DNA of 64,000 nt from Cryptosporangium arvum DSM 44712 (GCF_000585375.1 NZ_KK073874.1:8715913-8779912); one strand, 5' to 3'. Shown: positions 7,691-16,233, numbered from the stretch's first letter. A program made the numbers and translations. Notes: generated from the sequence alone by a model not told the origin.

Positions 7691-8644
7691 GTGAAGATCG
7701 CGTTCGTCGGAAAGGGAGGGAGCGGCAAGACGACGCTGAGCGCGCTCTTCATCCGCCGGCTCGCCGCCGAGGGCCGGCCGGTGCTCGCCTTCGACGCCGA
7801 CATCAACCAACACCTCGGTGCCGCGCTGGGGCTCCCGGACGACGTCGGGATCACCCCCTTGGGCCAACACCTCGACGAACTCAAGGACTACCTGCGCGGC
7901 GACAACACCCGGATCGCGTCGGCGGCCGAGATGATCAAGACCACGCCGCCGGGGCGTGGCTCACGGCTGCTGCGGGTCGGCGACGACGAGCCGCTCTGGG
8001 CGAAGTACGGCCACCCGGCCGCGGGGGCCCGGCTGCTGGTCACCGGGCCGTTCGCCGAGTCCGACCTCGGCGTGGCCTGCTACCACAGCAAGGTCGGCGC
8101 GGTGGAGCTCCTGCTCAACCACCTGGTGGACGGTGCGGACGAGTACGTCGTCGTCGACATGACGGCCGGTGCGGACGCGTTCGCCTCCGGGCTGTTCACC
8201 CGGTTCGACCGGACGGTGCTCGTCGTCGAGCCCACCCGGAAGAGCGTCGGCGTCTACCACCAGTACTGCGGGTACGCCGCCGAGCACGGCGTGGCGGTGT
8301 CGGTCGTCGGCAACAAGGTGCTCGACGACGGCGACGTCGCGTTCCTGCGTGAGCAGGTGGGCGGCGATCTTCTCGGCTGCGTGGGGCTCTCGCCCGCGAT
8401 CCGGGCGGCCGAGCGCGGCGAGCCGCTGCACCTCGACGACCTGGCACCGTCCGACCACTCGGCGCTGGCCGCGGTCCGTGCCGCGCTCGACGCGACTCCG
8501 CGCGACTGGCACCGCTACACCCGCCAGGCCGTCGACTTCCACCGGCGGAACGCGGCGGCCTGGGGCGACGAACGCACCGGTACGGAGCTGGCCGATCAGA
8601 TCGATCCCGACTTCGTGCTGGGCCCCGACGCACTCATCCACTGA
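7691..8644 (+). CDS. CooC/MinD-like ATP-binding protein (SCO5388-like)
   Basis: 317 residues. MKIAFVGKGGSGKTT is a deviant Walker A with the signature lysine (K8) and P-loop lysine (K13), defining the SIMIBI class that includes CooC, the nickel-insertion ATPase of CO dehydrogenase, and MinD/ParA. FDADINQH supplies the A' aspartates and VVVDMTAGADAFASG the switch II region. No membrane helix is seen. GTG start with AGGAG six bases upstream. It is followed 14 bases later by a SCO5389-like gene, a pair conserved in actinobacteria as I recall. Its client protein is unknown; a metal-maturation role is plausible given the Fur/Zur-like site upstream but is inference. Confidence 0.8.
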   Translation: MKIAFVGKGGSGKTTLSALFIRRLAAEGRPVLAFDADINQHLGAALGLPDDVGITPLGQHLDELKDYLRGDNTRIASAAEMIKTTPPGRGSRLLRVGDDEPLWAKYGHPAAGARLLVTGPFAESDLGVACYHSKVGAVELLLNHLVDGADEYVVVDMTAGADAFASGLFTRFDRTVLVVEPTRKSVGVYHQYCGYAAEHGVAVSVVGNKVLDDGDVAFLREQVGGDLLGCVGLSPAIRAAERGEPLHLDDLAPSDHSALAAVRAALDATPRDWHRYTRQAVDFHRRNAAAWGDERTGTELADQIDPDFVLGPDALIH

Positions 8645-8658
8645 TCGAAGGAGAAATC

Positions 8659-9051
8659 ATGTCCCTCAACGTCCCCACCGCCCTGCTCGAGCGGGCCGAA
8701 CACGGCGAGGTCAGCGACGCCGAGTTCGTCGACTGCGTCCGCGAGTCGCTGCCCTACGCCTGGTCGACGATCACCCGGGTGATCGCCGATCTGGAGTCCG
8801 GCTCCGACCCGTTCGCCGACGACTCGACGCCGCCGCCGAGCGAAGCCGAGCGCGGGCAGCTGCTGCGCGCGCTGGCCAGCGATGCGATCCGCGGCGGCCT
8901 GGAGCGGCACTTCGGCGTGGCGCTGGCGTTCCAGAACTGCCATCGCGTGGCGGCGTTCCGGCCGGCCGCGGTCGGCGGCCCGGAGCACCGCGCGTTCACG
9001 TCCACCCGGGGCCAGCTGCTCAACCAGTCCCCGGAGCTCCGCGACTGCTGA
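8659..9051 (+). CDS. SCO5389-family protein
   Basis: 130 residues: MSLNVPTALLERAEHGEVSD, FVDCVRESLPYAW, SDAIRGGLERHFGVALAFQNCHR, and an ending in GQLLNQSPELRDC. From memory this matches the protein annotated as SCO5389 family in Streptomyces and relatives, always small and next to a CooC-like ATPase. Three conserved cysteines (FVDCV, FQNCHR, final DC) could bind metal. Good ribosome site (AAGGAG). It shares the operon of the ATPase, so the two probably act together. No biochemical function is known to me. Confidence 0.72.
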   Translation: MSLNVPTALLERAEHGEVSDAEFVDCVRESLPYAWSTITRVIADLESGSDPFADDSTPPPSEAERGQLLRALASDAIRGGLERHFGVALAFQNCHRVAAFRPAAVGGPEHRAFTSTRGQLLNQSPELRDC

Positions 9052-9056
9052 CACCA

Positions 9057-9091
9057 GGGTAGCGCCGGCCGCCCCGCGGCCGGCGCTACCC
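9057..9091. terminator. Bidirectional hairpin terminator
   Basis: A perfect 16-bp stem (9057-9072 with 9076-9091) and three-base loop sits between two convergent genes. It includes the TAG stop codon (9086-9088) of the minus-strand GH18-like gene. There is no long U tract, as is common in actinobacteria. Confidence 0.7.
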
Positions 9092-10306
9092 CAGGAACGA
9101 ACGGGCGAGGTGGTACTTGCTGTCGCTCGCGCCGGAGCAGGAGTCCGAGCTCGCGTTCGCCTCGGCGCCGTCCGAGCACGGCTGGTCCCGGGCGAGCTGC
9201 CAGAACGACGTCCACGCCGCGCCCCGCGAACGCGCGAACGCGCTCAGCTGCTGGGCGTCGGAGGCGGTGAACACCTCGGTCGAGGGCTCGTTGACGCCGA
9301 TCAGCGTCGTGACCGCGACCCGGGACCAGGCCGCGGCCTCCGACAGCCCGAACGCGCTCTTGATCTGCTTCTGCGTGCCCTTCATCGACTGGATCGCGTA
9401 GTACCCCATCCGGCCGTCCGGGTCCGGCGCCGCCTCGCTGCCGAAGTCCATCGCCATGACGTTCACGGCGTGGATCGTGGCGCCGTTGCTCGCCGCGCTG
9501 TTGAGCAGGTTGACCCCGTCGGAGGTCAGGCCACTCGGGTTCACCGGAAGGGTCACCGAGACTTCGAGCGACTTCCCGGCCGCCGAAGCGGTCCGCTCCA
9601 GGATCGCGATCGCCTGTGAGCGCCGGTCGACCGACGCGCTGTCACCGAGCACGCCGCCCTCGACGTCGAAGTCGACCCGGGTGAGCCCGTACGCGTCGAT
9701 GACGCTCTGGTACGCCGACGCCAGCTCGTCGGCCGACGAGCAGCTCGCCGCGAGCTCGGTGCCGGACTCCCCGCCGAACGAGACCCGCACCTGGCCGCCG
9801 GCGGCCCGGTACGCCGACACCTTGCTCTTGACCGACGAGTCACCGACACCCACCTGGCCGTCCCACGCCGGGGTGCAGCCGTTGCCGGAGATGATGAACG
9901 CCAGGTTGAGGTGCTTGACCCCGGCGTTGCGAACCTCGAGCAGGTCGGCTTCCGAGTACTGCAGCACGTCGACGTAGGGCGAGAACTCGGTGCCGTTGGA
10001 GTTGGTCGGCCTTGGCGACGGCGAGGCCTTGCCACCCGCGGCCGGGAGGTGCGATCGACGCACGTGCGGCCGCTTCGACTCCGCGGACGGCGCCGGCTCG
10101 GCCGAGGGCGTCTCGTCGTCTTCGCACTCCTCCGCGCTGCAGCCCGCAGCGAGCGGCGAAGCGGTGTGCCGGATCGTCGGCCCGACCGCGGCGTACGCAC
10201 CGGCGGTGGTCATCACGAACGCCACGACGAGACCGGCCGAAACGACGAGGCGTCGGGGCGTTCGGCGTCTGTGGGCACCCCCGGCACCCTTGCTCGATCG
10301 ATGCAC
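9086..10306 (-). CDS. Secreted or membrane-anchored GH18 (chitinase-like) protein
   Basis: 406 residues. A basic start with RRRTPRRL leads into one hydrophobic segment (about 20-40), either a signal peptide or an anchor, then a Pro/Ser/Glu-rich linker to about 105. The rest is a GH18 TIM barrel: YVDVLQYSEADLLEVRNAG, KHLNLAFIIS, VRVSFGGESG, and the catalytic DxDxE as VDFDVEGG (D212, D214, E216). These acidic residues hydrolyse beta-1,4-GlcNAc bonds in chitinases by substrate assistance. All are kept, so activity is likely. A role in chitin or peptidoglycan turnover is inferred. The C-terminal cysteine pair (QPCSDG, DSCSG) may form a disulphide. Confidence 0.82.
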   Translation of the reverse strand: MHRSSKGAGGAHRRRTPRRLVVSAGLVVAFVMTTAGAYAAVGPTIRHTASPLAAGCSAEECEDDETPSAEPAPSAESKRPHVRRSHLPAAGGKASPSPRPTNSNGTEFSPYVDVLQYSEADLLEVRNAGVKHLNLAFIISGNGCTPAWDGQVGVGDSSVKSKVSAYRAAGGQVRVSFGGESGTELAASCSSADELASAYQSVIDAYGLTRVDFDVEGGVLGDSASVDRRSQAIAILERTASAAGKSLEVSVTLPVNPSGLTSDGVNLLNSAASNGATIHAVNVMAMDFGSEAAPDPDGRMGYYAIQSMKGTQKQIKSAFGLSEAAAWSRVAVTTLIGVNEPSTEVFTASDAQQLSAFARSRGAAWTSFWQLARDQPCSDGAEANASSDSCSGASDSKYHLARSFLG

Positions 10307-10491
10307 GGGGACGTTGCACTCCAGACGTGGCGGTTGTTTCAGTCATCAACAATATCGGTCCAGAGCAACGATCCGTTACCACCGTCCACCGGACTTAAGG
10401 CAGCGTTAGGCTGGCATCCAGCCTGCTCACAGCCTTGGCACCAGAACCGTGACGGTGCCCACTCAGTCGCGATCGGACGATCACAGCACGA

Positions 10492-10530
10492 CGCCGGGCG
10501 ACCGCCCCCCGTGGTGGCGGTCGCCCGGCG
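10492..10530 (-). terminator. Hairpin terminator after the lipoprotein gene
   Basis: A perfect 15-bp stem (10492-10506 with 10516-10530) closes on a nine-base loop, 13 bases beyond the minus-strand lipoprotein stop. The rest of the 236-base gap (10307-10542) holds no gene and should contain the GH18 promoter. Confidence 0.7.
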
Positions 10531-10542
10531 CGGTGCGTCGGA

Positions 10543-11349
10543 TCAGCTGGCGAGAAGCTCGTAGACGGAGTCCGGGGTCTCGGCCGTCTCCGCGGCCGTC
10601 GGCGCGGTGATCGGGGTACCCGAACCGGGCTTCTGGTAGGTCACCGTGTAGGTCTGGGCCTTGCTGACGCCGGTCGCGGGCGCCGAGAGCACGAAGTCGG
10701 TGAGCTTGCCGTCGGCGACCGAAGCCGTGAACGGCACCGCCTTCGCCGTGTCACCGAGCGCCTTCATCGTCTCGGCCGAGAAGAACTCGCTGTCGGGCTG
10801 CTCGGCCAGGTTGATCGTCCCGCTGAACTTGCCCGGCGACTCCTCGGTCGCGTCGACGATCGAGGTGAACAGCGCGTTGAGGCGCTGCGGGTCCTCGTCC
10901 TGCGGGCCGAAGACCAGCTTCGTCGCCAACCGCGACTGGTCGAGCGCCATCCACTTCTTCGGGTACTCGACGAAGCCCGCGTCCGGGTCGGCCTCGAGGT
11001 TCACCTTGACCCAGGACTTCTGATCGATGACCACCAGGTCCAGCGTCAGCGTGTACTCCTCGGTCTTGCCGACGGACTTCTGGTGGTACGCCTTGTCCGG
11101 CGGGTTGACCGAGCCGGTGAACGTCTCGGCCTCCTTCGGCTCTCCCTGCTGCACGACCGTGTAGTCGTACAGCGCGGTGGTGGGCTTCACGGTGGCGTCG
11201 ATCAGCTTTTCCTGCTGGGTCTGGACGGCTTCCTTCACGGTCTCGGCGACGTCCGACGCGCCGCAGCCGGTGAGCACGACGGAGGCGGCCAGAGCCAGAC
11301 CTGCTCCCAGCACGCGGACTCGGCGGCTGGTCTTCACTGCAGAACGCAT
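10543..11349 (-). CDS. LppX/LprAFG-like lipoprotein
   Basis: 268 residues. A type II signal peptide ends in the lipobox VVLTGC (Cys at about 29), so the protein should be lipidated at the outer face of the membrane. The mature region has the LppX_LprAFG pattern: repeated beta strands such as TALYDYTVVQQG, SWVKVNLEADPDAGF and KFSGTINLAE. This family carries lipids or glycolipids across the periplasm in mycobacteria (LprG, LppX). The ligand here is unknown. It stands alone, divergent from the SARP gene, with its own terminator. Confidence 0.8.
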   Translation of the reverse strand: MRSAVKTSRRVRVLGAGLALAASVVLTGCGASDVAETVKEAVQTQQEKLIDATVKPTTALYDYTVVQQGEPKEAETFTGSVNPPDKAYHQKSVGKTEEYTLTLDLVVIDQKSWVKVNLEADPDAGFVEYPKKWMALDQSRLATKLVFGPQDEDPQRLNALFTSIVDATEESPGKFSGTINLAEQPDSEFFSAETMKALGDTAKAVPFTASVADGKLTDFVLSAPATGVSKAQTYTVTYQKPGSGTPITAPTAAETAETPDSVYELLAS

Positions 11350-11378
11350 GACTTCTCAACTTCCAATTCGATTAGGGG

Positions 11379-11410
11379 CTGCGGTAACGCGGGAGCCGCT
11401 GTTACGGCAG
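11379..11410. promoter_or_regulatory. Inverted repeat between lipoprotein and SARP genes
   Basis: CTGCGGTAAC (11379-11388) and GTTACGGCAG (11401-11410) pair with one mismatch across a 12-base spacer, in the 246-base divergent gap. It could be an operator for either gene. Function is a guess; no other clear element is seen in this gap. Confidence 0.3.
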
Positions 11411-11595
11411 GGGCACGAGTTGTCGCGCTTCGGAAGCCTGTCGAGACCGGCTGCCGAAGTGCTGCGGCTCCGCTGCCGCGCACTGCCGAACGACTTCCCC
11501 GCCCCGCTGAACTGCGCTTTCGCCAGGTCACAAATCGAATTCCGAGGAAGTTGCTAAGGTCGCGTGCGCGCGCACAGACGGTCGAGGAGGTACGG

Positions 11596-13398
11596 GTGGA
11601 CGTCGACGGCGCCGAACCGGCGCTGCGTTTCGCCGCCCTCGGTCCACTCCGGATCTGGCGAGGCGGCCAGGCCCTCGACCTCGGTCCGGGAAAACAGCGG
11701 GCAGTGCTCGCCGTACTGCTCCTCGACGCCAACCGTGCGGTGCCGGCGCAGCGCATCGTCGAAGCGGTCTGGGACGACGATCCGCCCGAGAACGGCGCGA
11801 ACGTCGTCCAGAAGTACGTCGCCGGGTTGCGCCGGGTGCTGGAGCCCGAACGCTCGCCACGCACCCCGTCCCAGGTGCTGACGCTCGGCGACGGCGGGTA
11901 CCGGCTGCACGTCGGCGAGTACGACGTCCAGACGTTTCAGAGTCGGGTTCGCCGGGCGGAGACGTCACGGAGGAGCGGTGACGCGGTCGGAGCCGCCGCC
12001 GAGTTGCGCCGTGGCCTCGAACTCTGGCGCGGGATTCCGCTCGCCGGGCTCGCCGGCCGGTGGTTCGACGCCCGGCGCCAGCAGCTCGGCGACCACTACG
12101 CCGCCGCGTGGGAGTCGCTCGCCGAGCTCGAGCTCGAGCTCGGACGGCACGCCGCTCTCACCACCGAGCTGGGCCGCCTGGTCAACGAGTACCCGGGGCG
12201 CGAAGGCCTGCGCGCGGCGTTGATGCTCGCGCTCTACCGCTCGGGGCGCCAGGTCGAGGCGCTGGCCGCCTACCGGGACGCCCAGGACCATCTGCGCGAG
12301 GAGTTCGGCGTCGATCCCGGCGACCACCTCCGCGAGCTGCACCAGCAGATCCTGTCGTCGGATCCGGCGCTGGTGTCGGTGCCGACGCAGCGGGTCGCCG
12401 AGCAGCTCCCGGAGACGCCACCGCCCCTTCCGGCGCCGGCCCACGCGACGGCCCCGGCCCCGGCGGCGACCCCGGCCCCGGCCGCGGCCCGGATCGCGCC
12501 GCCGGTGGCGCCTCCGCCGGCCGCGCAGTGGCACCCGGTCGGCTCGCCGGCGGTGCCAGGCCCTCCGCCGCTCGGCTCTCCGCCGCTCGGCCTACCGCCG
12601 CTCGGCCCACCGGGGTTCAGTACTCCCCCGTACAGCCCGCCGCCGTACCCGATGCCGTTCCCCTCGCCGCCGTACGGCGTCGGGCACTCCCCGCCCCCGC
12701 TGCCCATCCCCAAACCGTCCGGTGACAACCGGGTCGTGCTCGGCTGGATCAAGGCGTCCCTGTTCACGTTGCTGGCCATCTTCACGTTCGGTCACGCGAC
12801 GTTCCTGCTGATCGGTTACATCGGCATCCGTCGGCGCAGCATCCTGAACGTCGCCGCCGCGGTCGTCTACCTCGCGGCGACCCTCGGGTTCTGGATCGCG
12901 GCGTTCACGATTCCGGCCGAGTACAACGAGGTCGACAGCCCGTGGACGATCTGGGACTGGTTCATCCTGTCCGGTCTGGTGATCTCCCCGCTCGTCGGCG
13001 CGGCCCACGTGTTCACGCTCGTGATGTACGACGAGAACAGCCGGCGCAACGTCGACCAGGCCGCGGCGATCACCGGGCAGATGGACCGGGAGCGGGCGCT
13101 GCAGATCGTCACGCACCACCCGGAGATGGCCCGTGAGCTCCGGATCGGCCGCCCCGACCTGCCCCGCTGGTTCGGCGACGGCGGCCTGATCGACGTCAAC
13201 GGGGTGCCGGAGTACGTCCTGGCTCAGTTGCCCGGGATGTCGGTGGAACAAGCCGGTCGGATCATCGCCGACCGGATCGTGCGCGGGCCCTACACGTCGG
13301 TCTACGACCTCACCTGCCGCCACCCCGACCTGCGGCTCAACGTCGCCGCGCTGCACCGCTTCGTGGCCCTCGTCGTGCCCAGCAACTCAACTACGTGA
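11596..13398 (+). CDS. SARP-type (BTAD) regulator with membrane and helix-hairpin-helix domains
   Basis: 600 residues from GTG 11596, set by GAGGAGG five bases upstream; the open frame runs on upstream without a better start. Order of parts: OmpR-like winged helix (about 10-100, LGPLRIWRGGQALDLGPGKQR), bacterial transcriptional activation domain (about 110-255, ELRRGLELWRG, LRDQ-type helices ending HLRELHQQIL), a Pro-rich linker (270-375), three hydrophobic segments (about 380-480) and a C-terminal helix-hairpin-helix (DVNGVPEYVLAQLPGMS...GRIIADRIVRGPY). SARPs usually are cytoplasmic activators of secondary metabolism. This fusion implies a membrane-held activator with a second DNA- or protein-binding module. 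The target is unknown. Confidence 0.82.
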   Translation: MDVDGAEPALRFAALGPLRIWRGGQALDLGPGKQRAVLAVLLLDANRAVPAQRIVEAVWDDDPPENGANVVQKYVAGLRRVLEPERSPRTPSQVLTLGDGGYRLHVGEYDVQTFQSRVRRAETSRRSGDAVGAAAELRRGLELWRGIPLAGLAGRWFDARRQQLGDHYAAAWESLAELELELGRHAALTTELGRLVNEYPGREGLRAALMLALYRSGRQVEALAAYRDAQDHLREEFGVDPGDHLRELHQQILSSDPALVSVPTQRVAEQLPETPPPLPAPAHATAPAPAATPAPAAARIAPPVAPPPAAQWHPVGSPAVPGPPPLGSPPLGLPPLGPPGFSTPPYSPPPYPMPFPSPPYGVGHSPPPLPIPKPSGDNRVVLGWIKASLFTLLAIFTFGHATFLLIGYIGIRRRSILNVAAAVVYLAATLGFWIAAFTIPAEYNEVDSPWTIWDWFILSGLVISPLVGAAHVFTLVMYDENSRRNVDQAAAITGQMDRERALQIVTHHPEMARELRIGRPDLPRWFGDGGLIDVNGVPEYVLAQLPGMSVEQAGRIIADRIVRGPYTSVYDLTCRHPDLRLNVAALHRFVALVVPSNSTT

Positions 13399-13471
13399 CG
13401 TAACCGCACGTATGACCTGATCCGGGATGGGTAGCCACTCCACGAGCTATCTCGACGATCCCGGAGGACCC

Positions 13472-14128
13472 ATGAGCACCGAGCACTTCGCCGAATCGGT
13501 CACCGACCCGGAGGCCGAGGGGCTGCCGGGGTATGCCGACGACGACTCGTTCGCGGACCCGGAGCGTAACGCCGCCCGCGCGGCGGACGGTCCTTCGGCG
13601 GCGGCTCTCCCGACCGACCGCCCGATCGCGTCGACGGAGTTCGGCACGACGGCCGAGGAACAACGCGAGGGCGAACCGCTGGAGGACCGGCTGCGTCGCG
13701 AGGAGCCCGACGTCATCGAGGAACTCGACGCTCCCACGGTGGCCGACCCGGTCGGCGAGGCCGAGGCCGAGTGGGAGTCGACGAACACCGACGAGACCGA
13801 CCTCGACACCGGGGGCAGCCCGCGTGACGACTACCCCGAGGTGCAGGCGCGCCCGCTGGACGCCGACGACGTCGCCACCGAGATCGACGGCGTCGCTCCC
13901 GAGGCGGAGGACCCGGAGACCGCGGCGGCCCTCGACGGTCTCGACCCGCGCACCGACTCGCCGGTCTCGGTCTACGACCGGGACTTCGACGACCAGGCCG
14001 GCCGCCTGGTCGAGCCGGACGAGGGTGCCCACGTCGACGACGAGAAGGACGCGATCGCCGACGAGCGGGGTTTCGGCGGCACCTCGGCCGAGGAACAAGC
14101 CATTCACGTGGTGCGCGACCTGCCCTGA
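13472..14128 (+). CDS. DUF5709-family acidic protein
   Basis: 218 residues from ATG 13472 with GGAGG four bases upstream. Extremely acidic (many Asp, Glu) and low in hydrophobic residues; runs such as EGLPGYADDDSFADPE, PLEDRLRREEPDVIEEL and DEGAHVDDEKDAIADERGF match the actinobacterial DUF5709 family as I remember it. No membrane segment or enzyme motif. Probably a soluble, partly disordered protein; such proteins are often stress-associated, but that is inference. Confidence 0.7.
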   Translation: MSTEHFAESVTDPEAEGLPGYADDDSFADPERNAARAADGPSAAALPTDRPIASTEFGTTAEEQREGEPLEDRLRREEPDVIEELDAPTVADPVGEAEAEWESTNTDETDLDTGGSPRDDYPEVQARPLDADDVATEIDGVAPEAEDPETAAALDGLDPRTDSPVSVYDRDFDDQAGRLVEPDEGAHVDDEKDAIADERGFGGTSAEEQAIHVVRDLP

Positions 14129-14222
14129 CGAACCGTCCTCAATAGAGAGTGGTTAGTCACGCTCAGAACCGGGAACCACAGCAGCAACACAGTCGACGCA
14201 CAGCTCCCTGGGGAGGAAGCTC

Positions 14223-14513
14223 ATGGCGAACGTCTCCGGACACCCCGAGATGGGTTACGACAACGCACCGGCCCGCTCGGCCGGTAACGGCCTCGCGATC
14301 GGCTCGCTCGTCGTCGGTATCCTCGCGATCGTCGCCAGCTGGGTGCCGATCGCCGGTTGGATCCTCGGCGCGGTGGCCGTCGTACTCGGCTTCCTGAGCC
14401 GCCGTCAGGCCAAGGCCGGCAATGGTCTCGGGCTCGCCGGCCTGATCCTCGGTGCGGTGGCGTTCGTGATCTCGACCGCGCTGTTCCTGGTCGCCGTCAG
14501 CCAGACCACCTGA
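14223..14513 (+). CDS. DUF4190 small membrane protein
   Basis: 96 residues. After a short hydrophilic start (APARSAGNGLAIGSL) there are two to three membrane helices with the DUF4190 pattern: ILAIVASWVPIAGWILGAVA, then LGFLSRRQAKAGNGLGLAGLILG, then AFVISTALFLVAVS. DUF4190 proteins are small actinobacterial membrane proteins of unknown role. GGGGAGGAAGCTC upstream gives a good ribosome site. A strong terminator follows. Confidence 0.8.
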   Translation: MANVSGHPEMGYDNAPARSAGNGLAIGSLVVGILAIVASWVPIAGWILGAVAVVLGFLSRRQAKAGNGLGLAGLILGAVAFVISTALFLVAVSQTT

Positions 14514-14531
14514 CGTCACGAGCATCTTCGA

Positions 14532-14561
14532 CACGGGCCGCCCCGCCAGGGGCGGCCCGTG
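14532..14561 (+). terminator. Intrinsic terminator
   Basis: A perfect 13-bp GC-rich stem (14532-14544 with 14549-14561) and four-base loop GCCA, followed by CTGTCTTATCT, starts 18 bases after the DUF4190 stop. Confidence 0.8.
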
Positions 14562-14643
14562 CTGTCTTATCTAGACCTGTCGTCGACTTAGGGCCCATTT
14601 AAATAGCTGCCCGGCAACCTTTTTTTGTATTCTCACCATTGAT

Positions 14644-14671
14644 TTGACGGCACTTTTTCCGTGGCTAACAT
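14644..14671 (+). promoter_or_regulatory. Candidate promoter of the sigma factor gene
   Basis: TTGACG (14644-14649), a 16-base spacer and TAACAT (14666-14671) lie in an unusually AT-rich stretch about 60 bases before the sigma factor start. It resembles a housekeeping-sigma promoter. Inferred by pattern only. Confidence 0.45.
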
Positions 14672-14728
14672 TCGATTTGTTTCCAGGCGCTGACTACGCA
14701 CCCGGCAGCGCTGTGGGAGGTGGAAGGC

Positions 14729-15304
14729 GTGTTCGATCGGCCCCGCGAACACGCCTTCCACAATTTTTTTGAAGCCCACCACGGAGAGCTGGCCCGCATG
14801 GCGTCGCTGATCACCGGGGACAGCAGCGTCGCCGACGACCTGGCCGCCGACGCCCTGGCCGAGATCTGGCGCTACTGGGATCGCGTGAGGGCCGCGGACG
14901 ACCCGCTGGCCTACGCGCGCGGAGTCCTGGTGAACGTCGCCCGGAGCTGGAACCGGCGCAACGGGTTGGAAGAACACAGCGCCCGCCTGCTGGGCCTGTT
15001 CCGCCGGGACGAGCGCACCGCCGAGGCCGACGTTCCCGCCGCGCTCGACGTCCGCGCCGCGCTGGCCCGCCTTCCGTACCGCCGGCGCGCGTGCGTCGTG
15101 CTGCGGTACGCGTTCGACGTGTCCGAGCGTGAGGTCGCGGACATCCTCGGCATCTCCGTCGGCACCGTGAAGAGCCAGACGTCCCGCGGCGCCGCGCAAC
15201 TCGCCGCGTTGATCGCGGCCACCGACGGGTCGGTCGATCCGCGGGCCGCGCTGGTCCGGAGCGTGGCCGGTGGCCGCCGGGGCGCGACCGGGGGCGCGAG
15301 ATGA
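14729..15304 (+). CDS. SigE-family ECF RNA polymerase sigma factor
   Basis: About 191 residues. Start GTG 14729 is preferred since GGGAGG lies eight bases before it; GTG 14720 is an in-frame alternative. Region 2: FFEAHHGELARMASLITGDSSVADDLAADALAEIWRYWDRV; region 4: LARLPYRRRACVVLRYAFDVSEREVADILGISVGTVKSQTSR, the helix-turn-helix that reads the -35 element. The pattern matches the actinobacterial SigE family. The stop overlaps the next gene's start (ATGA), so the downstream membrane protein is probably its regulator. Confidence 0.88.
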   Translation: MFDRPREHAFHNFFEAHHGELARMASLITGDSSVADDLAADALAEIWRYWDRVRAADDPLAYARGVLVNVARSWNRRNGLEEHSARLLGLFRRDERTAEADVPAALDVRAALARLPYRRRACVVLRYAFDVSEREVADILGISVGTVKSQTSRGAAQLAALIAATDGSVDPRAALVRSVAGGRRGATGGAR

Positions 15305-16233
15305 CGCCGGGCCACCGCGAGGAGGAGCTGCGCCTCCGCCTGCGCGCGGCGGCCGACGAGCACCAGCCCGACCGCGACGCGATCCTCGCCCGGATCGAAC
15401 GCCGCCGCGCCGAGTCCGCGGCCGGCCCGGGCGCGTACGGCTCGGCCCGGCGAAGCACCGACCGAGCAGGCCTCGGGCGAGCAGGCGGACGCCGGGCCGC
15501 CGGGCCACTCGGCCGGGCCGGCGGATTCGGCGGCTTGCGGCCGCTGGCGGCGGCCGGGGCCCTGGGCGCCGTCGTGGCGCTGGGAGTCAGCGGCGCCTGG
15601 CTCGTCGGCGGCTTCGGGTCGACCGAGCAGCCCGATGCGGCGAGTGCGCCACCCCCGCCGCCGGTGACCGCGGTCGCGCCCACCGAGGCTTCCGGAGAGG
15701 CGACCCCACCCGCACCGACGTCGTCGGCCGCATCGCCGTCCGCGGCGTCACCGTCCGCGCGGTCGGCGTCCCCGCGCGAATCCTCGACGCCGCGGTCGAG
15801 CCGGTCCCCCGAGGCGTCGCTCCCGATCGAGACCTTCCCGGGCGGGAGCGCCCCCGAGCAGGGCTGGCTCTGGTCGGACGGCTCGATGGACCCCAACTCC
15901 AACGACAACTACGCGCAGAGCACGGTCACGCTCAAGAGCAAGACCGAGATGACCGCGCTCGACGTGACGATCCGCGTCGCGCTGTCGTCCGGTGTCCGCG
16001 CGACCGGCAACTGGAGCACGATCGCGAAGGACAAGCTCGTCGTCACGACGCGGGAGCGGTCCGGGTGGCTGTACTACCGGTTCCAGCTGCGCGCCGGAGC
16101 CACGATCGCCCCGGGTGACTACACGTTCGCCGGTCAGTACGACCCGGGCGGCCCGCGGAGCACCGGCAAGGACGCCTACCTCGCGTCGGCGAGCGCGCGG
16201 ACCTCGGACGTGCGGGTGCACGGCGGGTTCTGA
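15301..16233 (+). CDS. Membrane protein coupled to the sigma factor, possible anti-sigma factor
   Basis: 310 residues. The N-terminus EEELRLRLRAAADEHQPDRDAILARIERRR is typical of proteins encoded after SigE-family sigma genes. A Gly/Ala/Arg region precedes one membrane helix at about 80-102 (LAAAGALGAVVALGVSGAWLVGG), then a Pro/Ser/Thr-rich stretch and a C-terminal beta-rich outside domain (GWLWSDGSMDPNSNDNYAQS ... YYRFQLRAGATIAPGDYTFAG). There is no HxxxCxxC zinc anti-sigma motif, so if it restrains the sigma factor it does so in another way. Its stop abuts the convergent permease stop. Confidence 0.65.
   Translation: MTPGHREEELRLRLRAAADEHQPDRDAILARIERRRAESAAGPGAYGSARRSTDRAGLGRAGGRRAAGPLGRAGGFGGLRPLAAAGALGAVVALGVSGAWLVGGFGSTEQPDAASAPPPPPVTAVAPTEASGEATPPAPTSSAASPSAASPSARSASPRESSTPRSSRSPEASLPIETFPGGSAPEQGWLWSDGSMDPNSNDNYAQSTVTLKSKTEMTALDVTIRVALSSGVRATGNWSTIAKDKLVVTTRERSGWLYYRFQLRAGATIAPGDYTFAGQYDPGGPRSTGKDAYLASASARTSDVRVHGGF

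Noticed and set aside
11083-11595. An N-terminal extension of the SARP gene by 171 codons
   Set aside because: It overlaps the divergent lipoprotein gene antisense and lacks a ribosome site; GAGGAGG marks GTG 11596.
14514-14728. Small gene or RNA in the AT-rich gap before the sigma factor
   Set aside because: A terminator and a promoter-like element account for it; no open frame with a ribosome site or stable extra fold is visible.
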